This document shows positions 28,701 through 38,006 of a stretch of 64,000 bases of DNA, piece after piece; positions within the stretch are counted from its first letter, which is position 1; each line of letters begins with the position of its first letter. The DNA is from Chitinophaga agri. GTDB lineage: Bacteria > Bacteroidota > Bacteroidia > Chitinophagales > Chitinophagaceae. The notes beneath the pieces were generated by a model. That model searched no databases. It saw nothing but the letters and a program-made list of their open reading frames with translations, and had not been told where the DNA came from. Made by a program: the position numbers and the translations under genes. The stretch covers positions 7,582,001 to 7,646,000 of the forward strand of contig NZ_CP048113.1 in NCBI RefSeq assembly GCF_010093065.1, in the 5' to 3' direction.

Positions 28701-31700
28701 GGCATTACGATTGAAACCGTGACCAACTCGTGGGAATTTACTGGTAAAACAGCGAAGCCGATCCATATACCAGGTATTAACCTGGACATCACCATGAACC
28801 TGTTATGTGGCTACAAGGCGGCAGGAACAGCTGTAGACGCTGCAGCCCTGCTACTCTCATCGGGCGTGTCTGATGTGGTGATACCTGTGCTGGAAGTAGA
28901 TAATGAAGGCGTATTACAGGTAGCTGGTTACTATGGTGCTCTCAGTGCCACGATCAAATGGGAGAATATCGAACTGACTGTTTTCTATGATTTCAAACCT
29001 GACTATAAAGCCTATGGCATCCGCTGGTGGGTACTGGAAGGGAAGATCGTAGAGCAGGGGGGGAAACAGATCGCTACCCTGAGTTTCCGGGAATCCATCA
29101 CCTTAGGGGCGATGGTGGAGAAAATGATCTCCTGGGCCACGGGTTCTTCGTACAGTCTGGCAGCTCCATGGAGCATACTGAATGCTATTTCACTGAATAA
29201 CCTTTCCCTCGAATATAACTTTACGGATAAACAGGTCAGCTTTAACGTGAACATCGGCCCGATAGAAATGGGCTTCGCACGTATTGATGGTATCTCAGTG
29301 ACTTATAAATCCAATCAGCCGGATCCGGAAGACAACGGTGTGATCGTTGAACTGAAAGGGTCCTTCCGCTGGCAGGATGACAAGAGTAAGCCACTCAGCT
29401 GGGATGCCGCCAGACCTGAGACAACACCTGCTCCGGAAGGACAGGGGAACAAATACCTGGACCTGCGACTGCTTGCCCTGGGACAGCATGTAACGCTGCC
29501 CTGCTTTTTGACAGCTGATACTGTTCAGAAAGCGATTGAGTGTATGAAGCAGTTGCCGGTACCAGATAAGAACAATATCACCATTCCTCCTGTAACGCTG
29601 GATGCGAACAGCTCCTGGCTGATAGGAATGGACTTTGGCGTATTACGTTTCGGTGGAGATGATACTGATAAGAAGCTGTCACTGGAGGATGCTGCATCAA
29701 AAGCTGGTTACCTGCTGACCATGCAGATCATCTTCAATGATCCGAATCTGTATGCGCTGCGGATCAAGCTGGACGGGGAATCGGCGAAGGTGTTCAAGGG
29801 ACTGGATTTCCAGATCATGTATAAAAAGGTAAGTGATACCATCGGTTTGTATAAGGCAGAGATCACATTGCCCGACAAGATGCGTTTCATCAGAATGGGA
29901 CAGGTCAATTTCACCCTGCCGGTATTTGGTATGGAGTACTATACCAACGGCGATTTTCAGGTGGATGTGGGCTTCCCCTGGAAGGAAGATTTCTCCCGTT
30001 CATTTACCTTCCAGACATTGATATGGACCCCGGTAGGTATCCCTATTCCAGTCATGGGATCGTTAGGCGTGTATTTCGGTAAATTGTCCAGCGCGACGAC
30101 CAGCAGGGTGCCTGCGATTGATAATGGTACGTTTAATCCGGTACTGGTATTTGGTTTTGGTATACAGTTCGGATTGGGTTATACATTTGATATTGGCATT
30201 CTGAGGGCAGGCTTCAGCCTCACCATTGTGGCTATCCTGGAAGGGATACTCGCTAAATTCAATCCTTATCAGCTCACAGATGGCAGTGGCAGAACCGACC
30301 AGCTGGAAACATCTTATTACTTCTGGCTGAAGGGCACGGCTGGCATCATTGGTAAACTGTTTGGTACTGTAGATTTTGCTATCATCAAGGCAGATGTAAA
30401 TATCGATATCCGTATACTGGCATCCTTCACCTTTGCGCCTTACGAGCCGATAGAACTGAACCTGACCGCATCCGTAAGTGTGTCCCTCTCCGTAAAGATC
30501 AACCTGGGTCTGTTTAAGATAAAGATCAGTTTCAGCTTCTCCGCGAAGATCTCCCAGACAGTCACTATCAAGGGTATCGGTGGTACTTCTCCATGGCATG
30601 TAGTGCCTTCCGGCAATGCGATGGTATTGGCATACCGCAGGGGGCGTGTCAGGGCATTACAGCTGCGTGAAGCATCAGCTATTACGGTCAACTGGAATAA
30701 CCTGGCAGCACCGGCGGCCACTATCCCCCTCAAAGGTTATATGGGGCTCGGTCTGACAATGGCAGGTGATAATGCAGGTCAGTTGTCAGAACAGCTGCCC
30801 TGTTATGTGGCCATGATGTTTATCGACTCTGTTGAGGGACCACAGGAAGACCGCACCAGTGCACGCCTGAAGGCATTCACGGATACACCAGATACTTCTT
30901 TTGAAGCACTTGCGAAAATGATCCTGCGCTGGGTGGCAGCCGCTCTGCAATCACAGCCGGTTACACCCGGTCAGGCAGACCAGGTGATCATCAGGGAAGA
31001 TCAGCTCACGCAGTTGCTCGCTGTGTTAAATGATCCGGAAGGGGCAGGTATATTTACCAACGCCCAGATCAACGCCTTCATGACTAATCAGTTCAGTATG
31101 CAGGTGGCTGGTCCGGATACAGACCAGCAGGTGACAGGCGCTTACTTCCCGCTGGCGCCGGATGTCAGTCTGTCAATGGCTGCATATGGCAGCAGTTATC
31201 CTGCCCTGTCATACACACTGGGAGGCTATAATAATACCTCGGAAGATTACAGGAAGTTCCTCCGTGAATACTTTGAGCAACTGGCCGTATATGCGTCTCA
31301 GCAAACAGCTGCTGACGGTCGGCAATTCTCATTGCAGGATGATAGTAGCGAATCGCTCGGCAGCTTTGTCTTCAATGATTACTTTGTTATGATCTCGAGA
31401 CAACTGGTGCAGACAGCACTGGATGCCCTGAAAGAGTTCAAGTATTTCGTTCAGGCAAATGATACGCCTGCACAGATCGTTAATACCGTTAATGCTGGTG
31501 CAAACCTCTCTGGTGGTGCTGCTTACTCCGTAGCGGAACTGTTTGCGGACAATAGCGCTGCGGCATTGACGGCAGGTAGTAAACTCAGTATGCAGGGCGC
31601 TTCCTGGATCGTACAGGCCAATGATACGTTCAACAGTATCGCAGCCAATACACTGTTTGGTGGTGCTTTCAATGGTGCGGCGCTGGCTGCACGTAATGCC

Positions 31701-34700
31701 GCGATGCAGCATACCCTGAACACTGGTATTACAATCAATTATCCGGACAAAACAGCTTATACTACGCAACCAGGAGAATCGCTGGATGATGTGGCAGCAG
31801 CGATAGGAGTCAGCACGAGCGATCTGATTGCCAATGGCGGTGTTGCGTCACTTGCCAATCTGCCGCTCCCGGTAGCGACATTGGCTTTACCTGACTTTGT
31901 GTACACTACAATAGAGGGGGATACACTACAAAGCATTGCGGCTAAATTACACCTGGCAGAAGAACTGCTGGCAGTGCCTGATAGCAATAGTAAAGTCACT
32001 AACCTGTTTGCTGGGGAGACACTTGACATCGCTAACCTGACCCAATATAAGGTTGGTGAACTGATAAAGGAAATGCAGGCTACACAGGGACTGCAACACC
32101 TGTCAGGTATGACCTCCCGTTACTATATGGCAGGGCTGCGTTTGCCAACAGATGGCATCTCTCCGTTGCAGAAAGGTATGTGGGTAACCGGTACCTCAGT
32201 TAATGACTATAAACTGCCGCCATTCGCAGGTCTTTATGCGCTTACTGGTCAGCAGTTCCCGGTACCGGCGTTAAACACAACAGATACATTTAATGTCACC
32301 ATAGGTAACGGCGGTCTCGGATGGCTCACCTTCACCGGCGCCGATCCGGCTAACCTGACAATTGCTGTTGCACCAGGCAGTGATAGTGCCAACCAGATTA
32401 CACTGGTCAAGGCATATGCGACCAGTAACAGGCTGGACACCGGTATGAGTTTCCTGGGTATGAACGGCATGTTCAACACCAAACCGGCTACTTATTCATT
32501 CTCTACACAGGTGGACTGGAGCGCTGCTTCTGTTTTTGCTATGCCATATAGCGGTGCCACTACGGGTACGCCAGGTATGCAGTTATGGATGTTACCAGAC
32601 AACCTGCTACAGTTGCCTGATCCGGGGACACGTATGGTCAATCCGCGTATTATCGCGAAAGTTGGAACCTACCAGGAAGCTGTCAGGGGGATGGTCAGCC
32701 GCGATCTGCAGAATTACGGGTATGCTTCATTGGTAGCGTTCACAATTAAAAAGGTGCCGGTGGTGCTCACCAGTCCATCGACCCTGACGATCTATGAAGT
32801 AATGGGAGCCGATGGCAACAGTGCTAATATACTGGAACGTATAGTCAGTGAAGTGGGTAATGATGTTAGTATGATCCAGTCGCTGATCCTGGCTTACCAG
32901 GCAGATGCGACCAGTACGACCACCAGCGGTATTCAGACAGACAATGCTGCCGCCCTCACAATGGGACTGGCACAGGTGAACCTGTCTACCGAGACCAGGC
33001 CGGACATGACAATGGTAAGCAGTCGTGCGTTACAGCTGGATGAAAGTACTGGTATGACGTTGCTGAATGACAAAACTACCTTCATACGACTGTTATGGGA
33101 AGCAGCGATCACCCGCTCGGGAGGTTATTTCCTCTATTATTTTAACAGCGATAACAACGGTGGGTTACCCGACAGGATCTTCAATGACAAAGATGAGGCG
33201 CTGGTATCCCTGGTTGTACTATATGCTAAACCAGCAGAACAGGCATTACAGGATACGGTGACCGGATATATGAATGCGCTGGTCACTACGGAGACATTTG
33301 ATCCGCAGAAATCAACACTGTTTGGAGAAGCAACTCCACTGGAAAATCTGACGGTTCCGGCAGATGCGACGCAGACACTCTCCAGTCTCGCTTATGCATA
33401 TTATGGTAATGTGGCGGAAGTAGCAGCAGATAATGCAGGACTGCAACTGAGGAAGGGACTGACCATTAACGTGGCAGAAGGTGTCTACGAGGCAGGACCG
33501 GCAGCACCCGGTGGAGACCTGAATGCTATTGCCAGTTATTTTGGTACAACTGCACAGGCTATTCAAAGCAGTAATCCACAGCAGACAAGCTGGCCGGTAA
33601 AACAGTTCACATCGATCTATCTGCCAGCGCTGACAGTCAGTTCGAATGACTACAATACCTTAGGTGCGATTGCGAAAAAATACGGGTTATCGCTCACGGC
33701 GCTGGCTAATCAGAACAAGGATCTGCAGGGTATTTTCAGCGATGGACAACAGATCGCGATCAGTGGTGGTCCTGTAGAAATAGCGGCTACCGTACCTCAG
33801 GGCAATATCACCTGGGAAGCAGTACGTCAGCAGCCAGCGGCTATCCCGGATAAACCCGAAGGGGCGGACTATGGAAAGGTCTTCCTGCAGAATATGTATA
33901 GCCTGTTGTCTTACCAGGTCTATGGCAATGCATTCTTTAATGAAAGTAAACTGGGGCTACCAGCTAATCCAACCACTGAACCGGAAGACAACAACAGTCT
34001 CTCTAAAATGAATGTACCCAGAACGCTGGAGACAGGAGACGACTGGATATTCCGCGTAGCGGTGCCTTATACCCGCTTTGTAACCGCCAGTCCGGGTGTC
34101 GCCACCGGGTTATTACCTGATCCGGCGCAGAGTCCTTATAGCGGGTTAGGCAATCTGCTACAGGTGCAGTTCGCATGGCAGGACCTCTACGGTAACCGCC
34201 TGATCACAGACCTGTCTGATCCGCAGGCAGGAGACATTACACCGCTCAATATGCCGCCAGTGATCACTGGTTACAGTGATGCGCTCATCCCGCTGAATCA
34301 ATGGCCGTCAATAGCCGCTGTTTATAGTGTAGACAAGTATACCACGCCGCAGCTGAATGTATCATTCAGATTTGATCCCACTGTGTATGATGGACTGATC
34401 GCCGTGACAGCAATTGATAGTATTACGATCAACGCCTTGTTTACCGTGACATTGGACAAAGACAGTGCGAATACAGCCGCTAACTACACGATAGACCAGG
34501 GCGTTACTGTTTCCGCAGCGGTGTTACAGCCGGACAACAGGACCGTGAAACTGACAGTCAGCCAACTGCCGGACAATGGTGAAGTGACGGTGAATATCAG
34601 CAATATCTATAATACTGATAAATCACTGACTTTCCAGGGATACGCCGCCTTTAACCAGACGGAGGGCCTGAACAAGCCTTCATCTTCTGTCATTGATAAG

Positions 34701-37700
34701 GCAGCAGGTGATCTGATAACATATACCCAGGTATGGTATCAGCTGACGGATAGTTATGGTGTCGACTTCAAAGTAGCTACAACCCTGGTAACCGAAAGCT
34801 ATCAGCTGAGTCAGGCGCAGGTAAATAGCCTGGTGCAGGAATGGATCGCGTCGGTCTGGCAGTTCGTCAATAGCCGTGCACAGGGACTGACGACAGTTAC
34901 TACGCCGATAGGACAGCATGACATCACCTTTGATATCGATATCACGAAACTCAACCAGGAGGAGATGTGGCGGCTGGATACGGGCTTTACCATTGAAAGG
35001 AGCAGAGGTGTTGTGATGGGAGATCTGGAAACAGCGGGTAATATCCGTTCAGTAACCACTGTACTGACACCTTTTGCAGGCGCCGCGGGAGATACTGCAT
35101 CTGCGCTCAATTCATTTGTTGACAACTTTGAGGCAGCATTGGAGCAACCGGGTAATTACCGGCTGGAGGTAGCTACAGGTGTAGACAGGGAGGCCGCGCT
35201 GTCAGGTGCCCCCGGTAATCAGCTATGGGTAGTACGTACAGGACTGAAGAAAGAAACGGCGATCAACTATTATATCAATGATCAGCAGCCTGTATCAATT
35301 TTTGCACCGCGGCCGGTGTCCACACAACTACAGAGCAGGACAGGAGTGCCGATCTGGAATTTTGATCCGGTGAAGGGTATTTCTTTTGATGGCCAGCCTG
35401 ACAGAACGCTCGACTTCTCCGGCATCGATATGGACCAGTGGGCACAGTACCTGTTTGGTGTACTGGATAATGTACTGACATCCTCGTTTGTCGCACCGGT
35501 GCAGCTGGTGGATCAGCATATGGGTACCGCTTATTTCCAGACAATGCTGGACAACAAACGGGCACTGGCAGATATAATCCGTGAATGGATGACCTTCGTT
35601 TTTGCAGATGAATCGGGGCAGTTGGCCGACATACAGGAAGCATTTAAGCAGCAATTACTCGTACGGCTGACAAATGCGTATACGGTGAAGGCGGGGGTGC
35701 AATATACAGCGGTGGTGAATGCAGGTGATTTCAGGCTGTTTTTCGCGGGTGTAGATAAAACCAAACCCAACCTCGTCAACCTGGTATTTACGTCGGATAT
35801 CAGCCCGGAAACTGCTTCAAATGCGGCTAATTACAGTATCTCGGGCGGACTGAATGTAACGGCAGTGATCGCAGATGTTAACAATCCGCAGATCGTGACC
35901 TTACAGCTGAGCGGAAATGTTGTACCAGATGTGACGGTGGTGACAATAAAAAGCACTTTTTCCAGCGCCGGAGGCAGTACAATACAGCCGCCATTGTCCA
36001 TGACCGCTGTATATGGTGCGGCAGCAACGCCTGAACTGTTTGGTAACATCAGCCAGAATTTCCGCCTGCTGGCAGCAGTGCCGGCGAAGGAAGACCTGCA
36101 GTTATTGTTGTACTTCTCCGGTGTGCCGGATGCAACGGTGGTTACCAACACAGATAAATACCAGGTGTCTGGTCTGACGGTGACCAAAGCCGTGCAGGAC
36201 CCGGACAACCAGCAGATCGTTATACTAACAGTTTCAGGAGAGCCGGTGGCAGGTACGACTACCGTCGGCGTGACCCCGCCTTACTATGATGCATCAGGTG
36301 TTATGCTCCGGCCGGTGAGTGGTCTTATTGTGACTGCCACTGCGGATGTCAGCCACCGGACAGAAGGGATCAGTCTGACTTCGGCCAGGGTCAGTCTGAA
36401 GAACAGCGATAATGTGCCGCTGCCGTTCCTGGTATCGGCACCACAGCTTGTAAGAAATGACGATGGAGCGGTTCTTTCCTGGATAGACCTGGATACTTCC
36501 TATGAGGTGAGTGCTATAGAACATCAGATCGCATATCTACCGGATATAGCTGATTACAGGGCTTCCAGCTGGCTGAATTTTGCAGACCGGCCTGAAAGTC
36601 TGCAGACAGATCTTGGTCCGGTGAAAGTGCCTATGATCCTGCGGGCATATCCGACGCCACCTTCTATGGATAAACAGACAGGGGACTACCTGGTGAAGGC
36701 AGATAAGTCACTGAGCAATATTCTGTACTGGAATTATAACATCAATGTTTCACAGACGTACCATTATCCGCAGGATGAGCTGAATTTTACGGTACTGTTC
36801 AACGTGACACCTGATCCGGCTGCGAAACTCTTTGGACTGAAAGATGCATTCAACGAGCTGGCAGAATTCGTGACAGTCTATCCGGATGTAGCGAAAGTGT
36901 TCAATGATACGTTGATCAAAATAGATGCAAAGACAACAGACCAGTCAGTGTTTGATCAGTCTTCCACCGCATTACGTTCATTTAATGAGATGATAGGCAG
37001 GATCATCACCGCCGCCGCCGGTAATAATCTGAAAGCGTTCAATATGTACGCGTCTCCATGGGTGACCACGGTTGATCCTTACGTATTCAAACTGACAGAG
37101 GGTACAGGTACGGTAGATGTATATACGAATATATTGACCGTTACATTGACGGGAACACCGCCGGCGGGTATAGGTATACCAACAGTATTGATACCTGGTT
37201 ACGATACGCAGGTCTACGGTACACCAACAGCAGATACCTTCAGTTATTATTTTACTGCGAATGGCATACCGCTTTCAGCAGCCGTGGGACAGGCGATAGC
37301 ACCACGTGTGATACAGCTGCCGGACCTCAACCTGTTCGCACGGCAGAATATTCAGACCTCCGTTGAGATGAAGCGGAATGTGGATCTGGTACCTGGCCGG
37401 CAGACGGCGGACGATTTTATATACACGACCGGAGAGACTGCCTTCCCGGACCTGTTTAATCCGGTGCTTAATTATGCAGCACCGGTTGATATAGCGGCAG
37501 TGTCTACGGGTAGTGATCAGAAAGCGACTTTAAAAGCACAACTACAGTCGTTGTTTGATGTATTGCTCAGGTATAACTCGCAGGAACTGCTCAGTTTTAT
37601 GATGACCTGTTCCTATAATTATCAGTTGAACGCTGACATGCAGGGACTGGGTGAATTGCAACTGCCGGTAGTCATGCAGCCGTTGCAAACATTCAATGTA

Positions 37701-37952
37701 GATACTAAAAGCGTGGATACAGATTATAAGACACTGGTGGATATGATCGACGGATGGACCGGTAGTATACAGACCTGGTTCAATGAACATAAGCCAGACC
37801 CCATGGCCGGAAGATTATATTTTGAGTTATCTGTCTTCTCGAACCTGGATGATAATACGCCGAAGCCACTGTTACGACTGACAGGATTATACCTGGACCT
37901 GTTGTATATATCAGATGTGAGTACCGTATTCTTAAAAGAAGGCGTTCTGTAG
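25725..37952 (+). CDS. Giant multidomain protein (4075 aa) with LysM-like and SbsA/Ig-like modules
   Basis: No signal peptide. Residues ~45-450 are a globular domain beginning RALVVGSQNFGHLAATVGLI; near 371 it reads VLVIYFGNVPQTLYDYLYSS followed by PTVFEGQATAS, reminiscent of GT-B glycosyltransferase C-domains (weak). Residues ~600-1650 are long beta-rich stretches such as NGDFQVDVGFPWKEDFSRSF, possibly the uncharacterised DUF6603 type, which I cannot confirm. LysM-like motifs occur near 1910, 1962 (WIVQANDTFNSIAANTLFGG), 2011 (YTTQPGESLDDVAAAIGVST), 2060, 2550 and 2642. Three Ig-like (SbsA/Big_5) units lie near 2892-2980, 3343-3420 and 3455-3535. The start at 25725 overlaps the previous gene; Met11 (25755) would begin 4 bases after its stop. 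Biological role unknown; the preceding three genes are the obvious partners. Confidence 0.75.
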   Translation: MSHNFSSSNPMDIAAQLNRISMVSDGANEDSFQAEKTDTINYLNKQQEIRALVVGSQNFGHLAATVGLINRMASLSDDVLYSICLYYADNWQGETEIKIVIDALQVLLPQFKELNTEFKVISAQNTNRVRVIDIVRDIPSAIELGFTGGCDDGERSDLNDGIKAMQVDYFLKLQPYYWHLGADECMRLITNKEKTVSLDDYYEDEGINFHRLAYYKASAVLTDFDRQVIADSKYASKLEVALYLTQRTQAAQLNLCAVYGIETYTAPEVALYNISAGILETQSEGAGGAKQSLPCVVLLFQEITAAGWNIFTTLVSDPSSPALADEDRASATFLSWHKKRNVSANVSVLGGPDNYPDLGTVTAAVNQLHAGQVLVIYFGNVPQTLYDYLYSSSTYPTVFEGQATASTVFNFGKPFFKYSKGQEDVTTDYPTVDNIDNDGEAGADAQNSRRIASGLFTASPATWISRKVKKKQQHEIFPVSGISSINRQAFDDEDDGYFDEIGDYFHDEENDKFLYGMSALLTLKENDFVFTTDEALKLQAAAGNEKLLEFYKKIEGQSTVDLTAALGSGFCYDWFSKVSLKGTLTVNDAVAAINGDNTLVTLSGKTSSFLIPGLGVAFKFTESKEQLLAVMTMTFDAGSFSLPKVPWLQFPGTTTCEMNLDPTATVPAKGTFTVTVTAGVTTTMQLKIPSDPNTWSLQAQFGDNFPNLNDIFQFVGGINLREILPQQLGIVTDIRVSSLGFAYNYSTAAIRYISFRARTSDGTSWKLVPGVEISQLSFGMSVDRPIDMNNRVTIGNIGGVFGIGDGKLSINAGMPDIIIDGGLLPDSPPVSVQSILSAYLGDQYAAALPTAIKDTAIALLTFKLNSIAGVYSFAMKVTADWQIPLAGVNIFTITELGCDISAIVAQADNSGNAVTAKDTSVTGSFSGSIVILPDSDKITLVASAAYKGSDKGWTFTAKQTTGEVSLIRLFTAYLPADWKPDPSQFDITINGLGITIETVTNSWEFTGKTAKPIHIPGINLDITMNLLCGYKAAGTAVDAAALLLSSGVSDVVIPVLEVDNEGVLQVAGYYGALSATIKWENIELTVFYDFKPDYKAYGIRWWVLEGKIVEQGGKQIATLSFRESITLGAMVEKMISWATGSSYSLAAPWSILNAISLNNLSLEYNFTDKQVSFNVNIGPIEMGFARIDGISVTYKSNQPDPEDNGVIVELKGSFRWQDDKSKPLSWDAARPETTPAPEGQGNKYLDLRLLALGQHVTLPCFLTADTVQKAIECMKQLPVPDKNNITIPPVTLDANSSWLIGMDFGVLRFGGDDTDKKLSLEDAASKAGYLLTMQIIFNDPNLYALRIKLDGESAKVFKGLDFQIMYKKVSDTIGLYKAEITLPDKMRFIRMGQVNFTLPVFGMEYYTNGDFQVDVGFPWKEDFSRSFTFQTLIWTPVGIPIPVMGSLGVYFGKLSSATTSRVPAIDNGTFNPVLVFGFGIQFGLGYTFDIGILRAGFSLTIVAILEGILAKFNPYQLTDGSGRTDQLETSYYFWLKGTAGIIGKLFGTVDFAIIKADVNIDIRILASFTFAPYEPIELNLTASVSVSLSVKINLGLFKIKISFSFSAKISQTVTIKGIGGTSPWHVVPSGNAMVLAYRRGRVRALQLREASAITVNWNNLAAPAATIPLKGYMGLGLTMAGDNAGQLSEQLPCYVAMMFIDSVEGPQEDRTSARLKAFTDTPDTSFEALAKMILRWVAAALQSQPVTPGQADQVIIREDQLTQLLAVLNDPEGAGIFTNAQINAFMTNQFSMQVAGPDTDQQVTGAYFPLAPDVSLSMAAYGSSYPALSYTLGGYNNTSEDYRKFLREYFEQLAVYASQQTAADGRQFSLQDDSSESLGSFVFNDYFVMISRQLVQTALDALKEFKYFVQANDTPAQIVNTVNAGANLSGGAAYSVAELFADNSAAALTAGSKLSMQGASWIVQANDTFNSIAANTLFGGAFNGAALAARNAAMQHTLNTGITINYPDKTAYTTQPGESLDDVAAAIGVSTSDLIANGGVASLANLPLPVATLALPDFVYTTIEGDTLQSIAAKLHLAEELLAVPDSNSKVTNLFAGETLDIANLTQYKVGELIKEMQATQGLQHLSGMTSRYYMAGLRLPTDGISPLQKGMWVTGTSVNDYKLPPFAGLYALTGQQFPVPALNTTDTFNVTIGNGGLGWLTFTGADPANLTIAVAPGSDSANQITLVKAYATSNRLDTGMSFLGMNGMFNTKPATYSFSTQVDWSAASVFAMPYSGATTGTPGMQLWMLPDNLLQLPDPGTRMVNPRIIAKVGTYQEAVRGMVSRDLQNYGYASLVAFTIKKVPVVLTSPSTLTIYEVMGADGNSANILERIVSEVGNDVSMIQSLILAYQADATSTTTSGIQTDNAAALTMGLAQVNLSTETRPDMTMVSSRALQLDESTGMTLLNDKTTFIRLLWEAAITRSGGYFLYYFNSDNNGGLPDRIFNDKDEALVSLVVLYAKPAEQALQDTVTGYMNALVTTETFDPQKSTLFGEATPLENLTVPADATQTLSSLAYAYYGNVAEVAADNAGLQLRKGLTINVAEGVYEAGPAAPGGDLNAIASYFGTTAQAIQSSNPQQTSWPVKQFTSIYLPALTVSSNDYNTLGAIAKKYGLSLTALANQNKDLQGIFSDGQQIAISGGPVEIAATVPQGNITWEAVRQQPAAIPDKPEGADYGKVFLQNMYSLLSYQVYGNAFFNESKLGLPANPTTEPEDNNSLSKMNVPRTLETGDDWIFRVAVPYTRFVTASPGVATGLLPDPAQSPYSGLGNLLQVQFAWQDLYGNRLITDLSDPQAGDITPLNMPPVITGYSDALIPLNQWPSIAAVYSVDKYTTPQLNVSFRFDPTVYDGLIAVTAIDSITINALFTVTLDKDSANTAANYTIDQGVTVSAAVLQPDNRTVKLTVSQLPDNGEVTVNISNIYNTDKSLTFQGYAAFNQTEGLNKPSSSVIDKAAGDLITYTQVWYQLTDSYGVDFKVATTLVTESYQLSQAQVNSLVQEWIASVWQFVNSRAQGLTTVTTPIGQHDITFDIDITKLNQEEMWRLDTGFTIERSRGVVMGDLETAGNIRSVTTVLTPFAGAAGDTASALNSFVDNFEAALEQPGNYRLEVATGVDREAALSGAPGNQLWVVRTGLKKETAINYYINDQQPVSIFAPRPVSTQLQSRTGVPIWNFDPVKGISFDGQPDRTLDFSGIDMDQWAQYLFGVLDNVLTSSFVAPVQLVDQHMGTAYFQTMLDNKRALADIIREWMTFVFADESGQLADIQEAFKQQLLVRLTNAYTVKAGVQYTAVVNAGDFRLFFAGVDKTKPNLVNLVFTSDISPETASNAANYSISGGLNVTAVIADVNNPQIVTLQLSGNVVPDVTVVTIKSTFSSAGGSTIQPPLSMTAVYGAAATPELFGNISQNFRLLAAVPAKEDLQLLLYFSGVPDATVVTNTDKYQVSGLTVTKAVQDPDNQQIVILTVSGEPVAGTTTVGVTPPYYDASGVMLRPVSGLIVTATADVSHRTEGISLTSARVSLKNSDNVPLPFLVSAPQLVRNDDGAVLSWIDLDTSYEVSAIEHQIAYLPDIADYRASSWLNFADRPESLQTDLGPVKVPMILRAYPTPPSMDKQTGDYLVKADKSLSNILYWNYNINVSQTYHYPQDELNFTVLFNVTPDPAAKLFGLKDAFNELAEFVTVYPDVAKVFNDTLIKIDAKTTDQSVFDQSSTALRSFNEMIGRIITAAAGNNLKAFNMYASPWVTTVDPYVFKLTEGTGTVDVYTNILTVTLTGTPPAGIGIPTVLIPGYDTQVYGTPTADTFSYYFTANGIPLSAAVGQAIAPRVIQLPDLNLFARQNIQTSVEMKRNVDLVPGRQTADDFIYTTGETAFPDLFNPVLNYAAPVDIAAVSTGSDQKATLKAQLQSLFDVLLRYNSQELLSFMMTCSYNYQLNADMQGLGELQLPVVMQPLQTFNVDTKSVDTDYKTLVDMIDGWTGSIQTWFNEHKPDPMAGRLYFELSVFSNLDDNTPKPLLRLTGLYLDLLYISDVSTVFLKEGVL

Positions 37953-37958
37953 TCATAT

Positions 37959-37987
37959 AGCCCGGAGGCATCGTATGTTTCCGGGCT
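37959..37987. terminator. Stem-loop between converging genes after the giant gene
   Basis: An 8-bp GC-rich stem (37959-37966 with 37980-37987) seven bases after the giant gene's stop and 20 bases before the end of the opposite gene. No T-run, so a bidirectional terminator is only likely by position. Confidence 0.4.
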
Positions 37988-38006
37988 TCATTGCCGGATA
38001 TGGCGA

